Shown here one piece after another: positions 41,121-52,000 of a stretch of DNA of 64,000 nucleotides (position 1 is the stretch's first letter; each line of letters starts with the position of its first letter). The stretch spans positions 19,126,476-19,190,475 of the forward strand of contig OZ059894.1 of NCBI GenBank assembly GCA_964057225.1. Direction: 5' to 3'. Both the position numbers and the translations under genes were made by a program. A model generated the notes under the pieces. The model did not search any database, had not been told where the DNA came from, and saw nothing but the letters and a program-made list of their open reading frames with translations. The stretch comes from Auanema rhodensis (lineage: Eukaryota; Nematoda; Chromadorea; Rhabditida; Rhabditidae).

Positions 41121-42225
41121 AACGCTTAATACAAAAATTAGTTATGATCGTTTGAAAAATGATGCATTAGTGTATGTTGAGTTTCCATGTACACTCAACA
41201 TTGCTTCCAAAAACATTTTGACAAAAATTTTTTCGAAAAATTTCAAAATAATTTAGCAAAAAGTAGATGTTTTTAGATTCCATTTTTCAAGGCAAAGACG
41301 ATGGACAATGTTATTCAACGAAAAAATTAATTCTTCAGGGTGAAAATCGAGGATATAAGTGTGAACTTATATCAGTTGATACCTCGGTGCTTTTTTAAGC
41401 TAGCGCAAATCTGATAACACAGATCGACGCAGCTTAAAAATCCGCATCGAATGCACTATACTACATTGAGAAACGCTTAATACAAAAATTAGTTATGATC
41501 GTTTGAAAAATGATGCATTAGTGTATGTTGAGTTTCCATGTACACTCAACATTGCTTCCAAAAACATTTTGACAAAAATTTTTTCGAAAAATTTCAAAAT
41601 AATTTAGCAAAAAGTAGATGTTTTTAGATTCCATTTTTTAAGGTAAAGACGATGGACAATGTTATTCAACGAAAAAATTAATTCTTCAGGGTGAAAATCG
41701 AGGATATAAGTGTGAACTTATATCAGTTGATATCTCGGTGCATTTTTAAGCTAGCGCAAATCTGATAACACAGATCGACGCAGCTTAAAAATCCGCATCG
41801 AATGCACTATACTACATTGAGAAACGCTTAATACAAAAATTAGTTATGATCGTTTGAAAAATGATGCATTAGTGTATGTTGAGTTTCCATGTACACTCAA
41901 CATTGCTTCCAAAAACATTTTGACAAAAATTTTTTCGAAAAATTTCAAAATAATTTAGCAAAAAATAGATGTTTTTAGATTCCATTTTTAAGGTAAAGAC
42001 GATGGACAATGTTATTCAACGAAAAAATTAATTCTTCAGGGTGAAAATCGAGGATATAAGTGTGAACTTATATCAGTTGATATCTCGGTGCATTTTTAAG
42101 CTAGCGCAAATCTGATAACACAGATCGACGCAGCTTAAAAATCCGCATCGAATGCACTATACTACATTGAGAAACGCTTAATACAAAAATTAGTTATGAT
42201 CGTTTGAAAAATGATGCATTAGTGT

Positions 42226-42253
42226 ATGTTGAGTTTCCATGTACACTCAACAT
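42226..42253. repeat. 28-bp dyad in the conserved core (example copy)
   Basis: ATGTTGAGT and ACTCAACAT (monomer 104-112 and 123-131) are perfect 9-bp arms around a 10-nt spacer, TTCCATGTAC. A competing pairing uses AGTGTA (99-104) with TACACT (120-125). The dyad lies in the least variable part of the monomer. In my reading all copies keep it except one, near 34180, where 'actcaacatt' reads 'actcaaaatt'. It is the best candidate in the unit for a protein-binding site, but no known motif is recognised. Confidence 0.8.
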
Positions 42254-42280
42254 TGCTTCCAAAAACATTTTGACAAAAAT

Positions 42281-42292
42281 TTTTTCGAAAAA
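42281..42292. repeat. 12-bp palindrome within alternating A/T tracts (example copy)
   Basis: TTTTTCGAAAAA (monomer 159-170) is a perfect palindrome at the centre of a run of A- and T-tracts covering about 139-192. This block is also where variant classes differ most: 'aaagttttttcg' versus 'aaattttttcg', 'gaaacatttc' versus 'gaaaaatttc', and 'aaataaattag' versus 'aaataatttag'. Such tracts may bend DNA; that is inference. Confidence 0.7.
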
Positions 42293-42403
42293 TTTCAAAA
42301 TAATTTAGCAAAAAGTAGATGTTTTTAGATTCCATTTTTCAAGGCAAAGACGATGGACAATGTTATTCAACGAAAAAATTAATTCTTCAGGGTGAAAATC
42401 GAG

Positions 42404-42425
42404 GATATAAGTGTGAACTTATATC
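42404..42425. repeat. 22-bp perfect hairpin sequence (example copy)
   Basis: GATATAAGT and ACTTATATC (monomer 282-290 and 295-303) are perfect 9-bp arms around the tetranucleotide GTGA. The right arm overlaps a second small dyad, ATATCA-GT-TGATAT at 299-312, so two folds compete. Local variants break the stem: 'gaacatatatc' (for example near 2050, 3806 and 8720), 'gaacttttatc' (46-55 kb) and 'ataactgtg' (58-63 kb). Confidence 0.8.
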
Positions 42426-42435
42426 AGTTGATATC

Positions 42436-42502
42436 TCGGTGCATTTTTAAGCTAGCGCAAATCTGATAACACAGATCGACGCAGCTTAAAAATCCGCATC
42501 GA
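42436..42502. repeat. 67-bp imperfect inverted repeat, one per monomer (example copy)
   Basis: Monomer positions 314-351 pair with positions 1-29 of the next unit. From the centre outward there are 5 pairs (ATCTG/CAGAT) around a 6-nt loop ATAACA. A 3x3 mismatch follows, then 3 pairs (GCG/CGC), a single bulged A, 11 pairs (ATTTTTAAGCT/AGCTTAAAAAT), a 2-nt CC bulge and 7 pairs containing one G-T. That is 25 Watson-Crick pairs in 67 bp, far more than expected by chance. It recurs in essentially every unit with occasional substitutions. It could extrude as a cruciform or fold in a transcript; either role is inference. Confidence 0.85.
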
Positions 42503-45500
42503 ATGCACTATACTACATTGAGAAACGCTTAATACAAAAATTAGTTATGATCGTTTAAAAAATGATGCATTAGTGTATGTTGAGTTTCCATGTACACTCA
42601 ACATTGCTTCCAAAAACATTTTGACAAAAATTTTTTCGAAAAATTTCAAAATAATTTAGCAAAAAGTAGATGTTTTTAGATTCCATTTTTCAAGGCAAAG
42701 ACGATGGACAATGTTATTCAACGAAAAAATTAATTCTTCAGGGTGAAAATCGAGGATATAAGTGTGAACTTATATCAGTTGATATCTCGGTGCATTTTTA
42801 AGCTAGCGCAAATCTGATAACACAGATCGACGCAGCTTAAAAATCCGCATCGAATGCACTATACTACATTGAGAAACGCTTAATACAAAAATTAGTTATG
42901 ATCGTTTGAAAAATGATGCATTAGTGTATGTTGAGTTTCCATGTACACTCAACATTGCTTCCAAAAGATTTTGACAAAAATTTTTTCAAAAAATTTCAAA
43001 ATAAATTAGCAAAAAGTAGATGTTTTTAGATTCCTTTTTTCAAGGCAAAGACGATGGACAATGTTATTCAACGAAAAAATTAATTCTTCAGGGTGAAAAT
43101 CGAGGATATAAGTGTGAACTTATATCAGTTGATATCTCGGTGCATTTCTAAGCTAGCGCAAATCTGTTAACACAGATCGACGCAGCTTAAAAATCCGCAT
43201 CGAATGCACTATACTACGTTGAGAAACGCTTAATACAAAAATTAGTTATGATCGTTTGAAAAATGATGCATTAGTGTATGTTGAGTTTCCATGTACACTC
43301 AACATTGCTTCCAAAAACATTTTGACAAAAATTTTTTCGAAAAATTTCAAAATAATTTAGCAAAAAGTAGATGTTTTTAGATTCCATTTTTCAAGGCAAA
43401 GACGATGGACAATGTTATTCAACGAAAAAATTAATTCTTCAGGGTGAAAATCGAGGATATAAGTGTGAACTTATATCAGTTGATATCTCGGTGCATTTTT
43501 AAGCTAGCGCAAATCTGATAACACAGATCGACGCAGCTTAAAAATCCGCATCGAATGCACTATACTACATTGAGAAACGCTTAATACAAAAATTAGTTAT
43601 GATCGTTTGAAAAATGATGCATTAGTGTATGTTGAGTTTCCATGTACACTCAACATTGCTTCCAAAAACATTTTGACAAAAATTTTTTCGAAAAATTTCA
43701 AAATAATTTAGCAAAAAGTAGATGTTTTTAGATTCCATTTTTTAAGGTAAAGACGATGGACAATGTTATTCAACGAAAAAATTAATTCTTCAGGGTGAAA
43801 ATCGAGGATATAAGTGTGAACTTATATCAGTTGATACCTCGGTGCTTTTTTAAGCTAGCGCAAATCTGATAACACAGATCGACGCAGCTTAAAAATCCGC
43901 ATCGAATGCACTATACTACATTGAGAAACGCTTAATACAAAAATTAGTTATGATCGTTTGAAAAATGATGCATTAGTGTATGTTGAGTTTCCATGTACAC
44001 TCAACATTGCTTCCAAAAACATTTTGACAAAAATTTTTTCGAAAAATTTCAAAATAATTTAGCAAAAAGTAGATGTTTTTAGATTCCATTTTTTAAGGTA
44101 AAGACGATGGACAATGTTATTCAACGAAAAAATTAATTCTTCAGGGTGAAAATCGAGGATATAAGTGTGAACTTATATCAGTTGATATCTCGGTGCATTT
44201 TTAAGCTAGCGCAAATCTGATAACACAGATCGACGCAGCTTAAAAATCCGCATCGAATGCACTATACTACATTGAGAAACGCTTAATACAAAAAATAGTT
44301 ATGATCGTTTGAAAAATGATGCATTAGTGTATGTTGAGTTTCCATGTACACTCAACATTGCTTCCAAAAACATTTTGACAAAAATTTTTTCGAAAAATTT
44401 CAAAATAATTTAGCAAAAAGTAGATGTTTTTAGATTCCATTTTTCAAGGCAAAGACGATGGACAATGTTATTCAACGAAAAAATTAATTCTTCAGGGTGA
44501 AAATCGAGGATATAAGTGTGAACTTATATCAGTTGATATCTCGGTGCATTTTTAAGCTAGCGCAAATCTGATAACACAGATCGACGCAGCTTAAAAATCC
44601 GCATCGAATGCACTATACTACATTGAGAAACGCTTAATACAAAAATTAGTTATGATCGTTTGAAAAATGATGCATTAGTGTATGTTGAGTTTCCATGTAC
44701 ACTCAACATTGCTTCCAAAAACATTTTGACAAAAATTTTTTCGAAAAATTTCAAAATAATTTAGCAAAAAGTAGATGTTTTTAGATTCCATTTTTCAAGG
44801 CAAAGACGATGGACAATGTTATTCAACGAAAAAATTAATTCTTCAGGGTGAAAATCGAGGATATAAGTGTGAACTTATATCAGTTGATATCTCGGTGCAT
44901 TTTTAAGCTAGCGCAAATCTGATAACACAGATCGACGCAGCTTAAAAATCCGCATCGAATGCACTATACTACATTGAGAAACGCTTAATACAAAAATTAG
45001 TTATGATCGTTTAAAAAATGATGCATTAGTGTATGTTGAGTTTCCATGTACACTCAACATTGCTTCCAAAAACATTTTGACAAAAATTTTTTCGAAAAAT
45101 TCCAAGATAATTTAGCAAAAAGTAGATGTTTTTAGATTCCATTTTTCAAGGCAAAGACGATGGACAATGTTATTCAACGAAAAAATTAATTCTTCAGGGT
45201 GAAAATCGAGGATATAAGTGTGAACTTATATCAGTTGATATCTCGGTGCATTTTTAAGCTAGCGCAAATCTGATAACACAGATCGACGCAGCTTAAAAAT
45301 CCGCATCGAATGCACTATACTACATTGAGAAACGCTTAATACAAAAATTAGTTATGATCGTTTGAAAAATGATGCATTAGTGTATGTTGAGTTTCCATGT
45401 ACACTCAACATTGCTTCCAAAAACATTTTGACAAAAATTTTTTCGAAAAATTTCAAAATAATTTAGCAAAAAGTAGATGTTTTTAGATTCCATTTTTCAA

Positions 45501-46099
45501 GGCAAAGACGATGGACAATGTTATTCAACGAAAAAATTAATTCTTCAGGGTGAAAATCGAGGATATAAGTGTGAACTTATATCAGTTGATATCTCGGTGC
45601 ATTTTTAAGCTAGCGCAAATCTGATAACACAGATCGACGCAGCTTAAAAATCCGCATCGAATGCACTATACTACATTGAGAAACGCTTAATACAAAAATT
45701 AGTTATGATCGTTTGAAAAATGATGCATTAGTGTATGTTGAGTTTCCATGTACACTCAACATTGCTTCCAAAAACATTTTGACAAAAATTTTTTCGAAAA
45801 ATTTCAAAATAATTTAGCAAAAAGTAGATGTTTTTAGATTCCATTTTTCAAGGCAAAGACGATGGACAATGTTATTCAACGAAAAAATTAATTCTTCAGG
45901 GTGAAAATCGAGGATATAAGTGTGAACTTATATCAGTTGATATCTCGGTGCATTTTTAAGCTAGCGCAAATCTGATAACACAGATCGACGCAGCTTAAAA
46001 ATCCGCATCGAATGCACTATACTACATTGAGAAACGCTTAATACAAAAATTAGTTATGATCGTTTGAAAAATGATGCATTAGTGTATGTTGAGTTTCCA

Positions 46100-49000
46100 T
46101 GTACACTCAACATTGCTTCCAAAAACATTTTGACAAAAATTTTTTCGAAAAATTTCAAAATAATTTAGCAAAAAGTAGATGTTTTTAGATTCCATTTTTC
46201 AAGGCAAAGACGATGGACAATGTTATTCAACGAAAAAATTAATTCTTCAGGGTGAAAATCGAGGATATAAGTGTGAACTTTTATCAGTTGATATCTCGGT
46301 GCATCTTTAAGCTAGCGCAAATCTGATAACACAGATCGACGCAGCTTAAAAATCCGCATCGAATGCACTATACTACATTGAGAAACGCTTAATACAAATA
46401 TTAGTTATGATCGTTTGAAAAATGATGCATTAGTGTATGTTGAGTTTCCATGTACACTCAACATTGCTTCCAAAAACATTTTGACAAAAATTTTTTCGAA
46501 AAATTTCAAAATAATTTAGCAAAAAGTAGATGTTTTTAGATTCCATTTTTCAAGGCAAAGACGATGGACAATGTTATTCAACGAAAAAATTAATTCTTCA
46601 GGGTGAAAATCGAGGATATAAGTGTGAACTTATATCAGTTGATATCTCGGTGCATTTTTAAGCTAGCGCAAATCTGATAACACAGATCGACGCAGCTTAA
46701 AAATCCGCATCGAATGCACTATACTACATTGAGAAACGCTTAATACAAAAATTAGTTATGATCGTTTGAAAAATGATGCATTAGTGTATGTTGAGTTTCC
46801 ATGTACACTCAACATTGCTTCCAAAAACATTTTGACAAAAATTTTTTCGAAAAATTTCAAAATAATTTAGCAAAAAGTAGATGTTTTTAGATTCCATTTT
46901 TCAAGGCAAAGACGATGGACAATGTTATTCAACGAAAAAATTAATTCTTCAGGGTGAAAATCGAGGATATAAGTGTGAACTTATATCAGTTGATATCTCG
47001 GTGCATTTTTAAGCTAGCGCAAATCTGATAACACAGATCGACGCAGCTTAAAAATCCGCATCGAATGCACTATACTACATTGAGAAACGCTTAATACAAA
47101 AATTAGTTATGATCGTTTGAAAAATGATGCATTAGTGTATGTTGAGTTTCCATGTACACTCAACATTGCTTCCAAAAACATTTTGACAAAAATTTTTTCG
47201 AAAAATTTCAAAATAATTTAGCAAAAAGTAGATGTTTTTAGATTCCATTTTTCAAGGCAAAGACGATGGACAATGTTATTCAACGAAAAAATTAATTCTT
47301 CAGGGTGAAAATCGAGGATATAAGTGTGAACTTTTATCAGTTGATATCTCGGTGCATCTTTAAGCTAGCGCAAATCTGATAACACAGATCGACGCAGCTT
47401 AAAAATCCGCATCGAATGCACTATACTACATTGAGAAACGCTTAATACAAATATTAGTTATGATCGTTTGAAAAATGATGCATTAGTGTATGTTGAGTTT
47501 CCATGTACACTCAACATTGCTTCCAAAAACATTTTGACAAAAATTTTTTCGAAAAATTTCAAAATAATTTAGCAAAAAGTAGATGTTTTTAGATTCCATT
47601 TTTCAAGGCAAAGACGATGGACAATGTTATTCAACGAAAAAATTAATTCTTCAGGGTGAAAATCGAGGATATAAGTGTGAACTTATATCAGTTGATATCT
47701 CGGTGCATTTTTAAGCTAGCGCAAATCTGATAACACAGATCGACGCAGCTTAAAAATCCGCATCGAATGCACTATACTACATTGAGAAACGCTTAATACA
47801 AAAATTAGTTATGATCGTTTGAAAAATGATGCATTAGTGTATGTTGAGTTTCCATGTACACTCAACATTGCTTCCAAAAACATTTTGACAAAAATTTTTT
47901 CGAAAAATTTCAAAATAATTTAGCAAAAAGTAGATGTTTTTAGATTCCATTTTTCAAGGCAAAGACGATGGACAATGTTATTCAACGAAAAAATTAATTC
48001 TTCAGGGTGAAAATCGAGGATATAAGTGTGAACTTTTATCAGTTGATATCTCGGTGCATCTTTAAGCTAGCGCAAATCTGATAACACAGATCGACGCAGC
48101 TTAAAAATCCGCATCGAATGCACTATACTACATTGAGAAACGCTTAATACAAAAATTAGTTATGATCGTTTGAAAAATGATGCATTAGTGTATGTTGAGT
48201 TTCCATGTACACTCAACATTGCTTCCAAAAACATTTTGACAAAAATTTTTTCGAAAAATTTCAAAATAATTTAGCAAAAAGTAGATGTTTTTAGATTCCA
48301 TTTTTCAAGGCAAAGACGATGGACAATGTTATTCAACGAAAAAATTAATTCTTCAGGGTGAAAATCGAGGATATAAGTGTGAACTTTTATCAGTTGATAT
48401 CTCGGTGCATCTTTAAGCTAGCGCAAATCTGATAACACAGATCGACGCAGCTTAAAAATCCGCATCGAATGCACTATACTACATTGAGAAACGCTTAATA
48501 CAAAAATTAGTTATGATCGTTTGAAAAATGATGCATTAGTGTATGTTGAGTTTCCATGTACACTCAACATTGCTTCCAAAAACATTTTGACAAAAATTTT
48601 TTCGAAAAATTTCAAAATAATTTAGCAAAAAGTAGATGTTTTTAGATTCCATTTTTCAAGGCAAAGACGATGGACAATGTTATTCAACGAAAAAATTAAT
48701 TCTTCAGGGTGAAAATCGAGGATATAAGTGTGAACTTTTATCAGTTGATATCTCGGTGCATTTTTAAGCTAGCGCAAATCTGATAACACAGATCGACGCA
48801 GCTTAAAAATCCGCATCGAATGCACTATACTACATTGAGAAACGCTTAATACAAAAATTAGTTATGATCGTTTGAAAAATGATGCATTAGTGTATGTTGA
48901 GTTTCCATGTACACTCAACATTGCTTCCAAAAACATTTTGACAAAAATTTTTTCGAAAAATTTCAAAATAATTTAGCAAAAAGTAGATGTTTTTAGATTC

Positions 49001-52000
49001 CATTTTTCAAGGCAAAGACGATGGACAATGTTATTCAACGAAAAAATTAATTCTTCAGGGTGAAAATCGAGGATATAAGTGTGAACTTATATCAGTTGAT
49101 ATCTCGGTGCATTTTTAAGCTAGCGCAAATCTGATAACACAGATCGACGCAGCTTAAAAATCCGCATCGAATGCACTATACTACATTGAGAAACGCTTAA
49201 TACAAAAATTAGTTATGATCGTTTGAAAAATGATGCATTAGTGTATGTTGAGTTTCCATGTACACTCAACATTGCTTCCAAAAACATTTTGACAAAAATT
49301 TTTTCGAAAAATTTCAAAATAATTTAGCAAAAAGTAGATGTTTTTAGATTCCATTTTTCAAGGCAAAGACGATGGACAATGTTATTCAACGAAAAAATTA
49401 ATTCTTCAGGGTGAAAATCGAGGATATAAGTGTGAACTTATATCAGTTGATATCTCGGTGCATTTTTAAGCTAGCGCAAATCTGATAACACAGATCGACG
49501 CAGCTTAAAAATCCGCATCGAATGCACTATACTACATTGAGAAACGCTTAATACAAAAATTAGTTATGATCGTTTGAAAAATGATGCATTAGTGTATGTT
49601 GAGTTTCCATGTACACTCAACATTGCTTCCAAAAACATTTTGACAAAAATTTTTTCGAAAAATTCCAAAATAATTTAGCAAAAAGTAGATGTTTTTAGAT
49701 TCCATTTTTCAAGGCAAAGACGATGGACAATGTTATTCAACGAAAAAATTAATTCTTCAGGGTGAAAATCGAGGATATAAGTGTGAACTTATATCAGTTG
49801 ATATCTCGGTGCATTTTTAAGCTAGCGCAAATCTGATAACACAGATCGACGCAGCTTAAAAATCCGCATCGAATGCACTATACTACATTGAGAAACGCTT
49901 AATACAAAAATTAGTTATGATCGTTTGAAAAATGATGCATTAGTGTATGTTGAGTTTCCATGTACACTCAACATTGCTTCCAAAAACATTTTGACAAAAA
50001 TTTTTTCGAAAAATTTCAAAATAATTTAGCAAAAAGTAGATGTTTTTAGATTCCATTTTTCAAGGCAAAGACGATGGACAATGTTATTCAACGAAAAAAT
50101 TAATTCTTCAGGGTGAAAATCGAGGATATAAGTGTGAACTTATATCAGTTGATATCTCGGTGCATTTTTAAGCTAGCGCAAATCTGATAACACAGATCGA
50201 CGCAGCTTAAAAATCCGCATCGAATGCACTATACTACATTGAGAAACGCTTAATACAAAAATTAGTTATGATCGTTTGAAAAATGATGCATTAGTGTATG
50301 TTGAGTTTCCATGTACACTCAACATTGCTTCCAAAAACATTTTGACAAAAATTTTTTCGAAAAATTCCAAAATAATTTAGCAAAAAGTAGATGTTTTTAG
50401 ATTCCATTTTTCAAGGCAAAGACGATGGACAATGTTATTCAACGAAAAAATTAATTCTTCAGGGTGAAAATCGAGGATATAAGTGTGAACTTATATCAGT
50501 TGATATCTCGGTGCATTTTTAAGCTAGCGCAAATCTGATAACACAGATCGACGCAGCTTAAAAATCCGCATCGAATGCACTATACTACATTGAGAAACGC
50601 TTAATACAAAAATTAGTTATGATCGTTTGAAAAATGATGCATTAGTGTATGTTGAGTTTCCATGTACACTCAACATTGCTTCCAAAAACATTTTGACAAA
50701 AATTTTTTCGAAAAATTTCAAAATAATTTAGCAAAAAGTAGATGTTTTTAGATTCCATTTTTCAAGGCAAAGACGATGGACAATGTTATTCAACGAAAAA
50801 ATTAATTCTTCAGGGTGAAAATCGAGGATATAAGTGTGAACTTATATCAGTTGATATCTCGGTGCATTTTTAAGCTAGCGCAAATCTGATAACACAGATC
50901 GACGCAGCTTAAAAATCCGCATCGAATGCACTATACTACATTGAGAAACGCTTAATACAAAAATTAGTTATGATCGTTTGAAAAATGATGCATTAGTGTA
51001 TGTTGAGTTTCCATGTACACTCAACATTGCTTCCAAAAACATTTTGACAAAAATTTTTTCGAAAAATTCCAAAATAATTTAGCAAAAAGTAGATGTTTTT
51101 AGATTCCATTTTTCAAGGCAAAGACGATGGACAATGTTATTCAACGAAAAAATTAATTCTTCAGGGTGAAAATCGAGGATATAAGTGTGAACTTATATCA
51201 GTTGATATCTCGGTGCATTTTTAAGCTAGCGCAAATCTGATAACACAGATCGACGCAGCTTAAAAATCCGCATCGAATGCACTATACTACATTGAGAAAC
51301 GCTTAATACAAAAATTAGTTATGATCGTTTGAAAAATGATGCATTAGTGTATGTTGAGTTTCCATGTACACTCAACATTGCTTCCAAAAACATTTTGACA
51401 AAAATTTTTTCGAAAAATTTCAAAATAATTTAGCAAAAAGTAGATGTTTTTAGATTCCATTTTTCAAGGCAAAGACGATGGACAATGTTATTCAACGAAA
51501 AAATTAATTCTTCAGGGTGAAAATCGAGGATATAAGTGTGAACTTATATCAGTTGATATCTCGGTGCATTTTTGAGCTAGCGCAAATCTGATAACACAGA
51601 TCGACGCAGCTTAAAAATCCGCATCGAATGCACTATACTACATTGAGAAACGCTTAATACAAAAATTAGTTATGATCGTTTGAAAAATGATGCATTAGTG
51701 TATGTTGAGTTTCCATGTACACTCAACATTGCTTCCAAAAACATTTTGACAAAAATTTTTTCGAAAAATTTCAAAATAATTTAGCAAAAAGTAGATGTTT
51801 TTAGATTCCATTTTTCAAGGCAAAGACGATGGACAATGTTATTCAACGAAAAAATTAATTCTTCAGGGTGAAAATCGAGGATATAAGTGTGAACTTTTAT
51901 CAGTTGATATCTCGGTGCATCTTTAAGCTAGCGCAAATCTGATAACACAGATCGACGCAGCTTAAAAATCCGCATCGAATGCACTATACTACATTGAGAA

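Larger units (their letters stand above)
42123..42473 (+). repeat. Reference monomer (351 bp) of the satellite
   Basis: This unit carries the commonest base at the sites I compared and is a convenient consensus for the right half of the array. It runs from 'gatcgacg' to 'gataacaca'. Main landmarks by monomer position are the ATGCAT hexamer at 92-97, a dyad at 104-131, an A/T-tract block at about 139-192, 'gtagatg' at about 193-199, the class-diagnostic site 'attccattttt' at about 207-217, a hairpin at 282-303, GATATC at 308-313 and GCTAGC at 329-334. I saw no convincing internal sub-repeat, so 351 bp is probably the basic unit and not a dimer of a shorter one. Confidence 0.95.
36800..45100 (+). 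repeat. 7- and 13-monomer segmental repeats
   Basis: The private marker 'gatacctcggtgctttttt' occurs three times, with 'cctcggtgct' at 36821, 41382 and 43837. The spacings are 4561 bp (13 monomers less 2 bp) and 2455 bp (7 monomers less 2 bp). Accompanying markers follow in order: 'ttttttaaggtaaag', an 'aaaaatagatg' unit (first two copies only), 'cgtttaaaaaatg', 'ccaaaagattttg', 'ctgttaacac' and 'actacgttgag'. The missing bases are accounted for by 1-bp deletions at about 37700, 40864, 41985 and 42966. Confidence 0.8.

Noticed and set aside
42363-42380. CENP-B box
   Set aside because: On the minus strand 'TTCGTTGAA' resembles the first half of the mammalian box, but the essential CGGG half is absent ('taacatt'), giving about 9 of 16 matches, too weak in AT-rich DNA.
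42404-42412. TATA box at 'gatataag'
   Set aside because: The motif is part of a perfect hairpin present in every unit; there is no gene downstream and no other promoter element.
42123-42473. Monomer as an ancient dimer of about 175 bp
   Set aside because: Apart from weak similarity between 'gaaaaatgatgcattag' and 'gaaaaatttcaaaataatttag', about 85 bp apart, the halves do not align.
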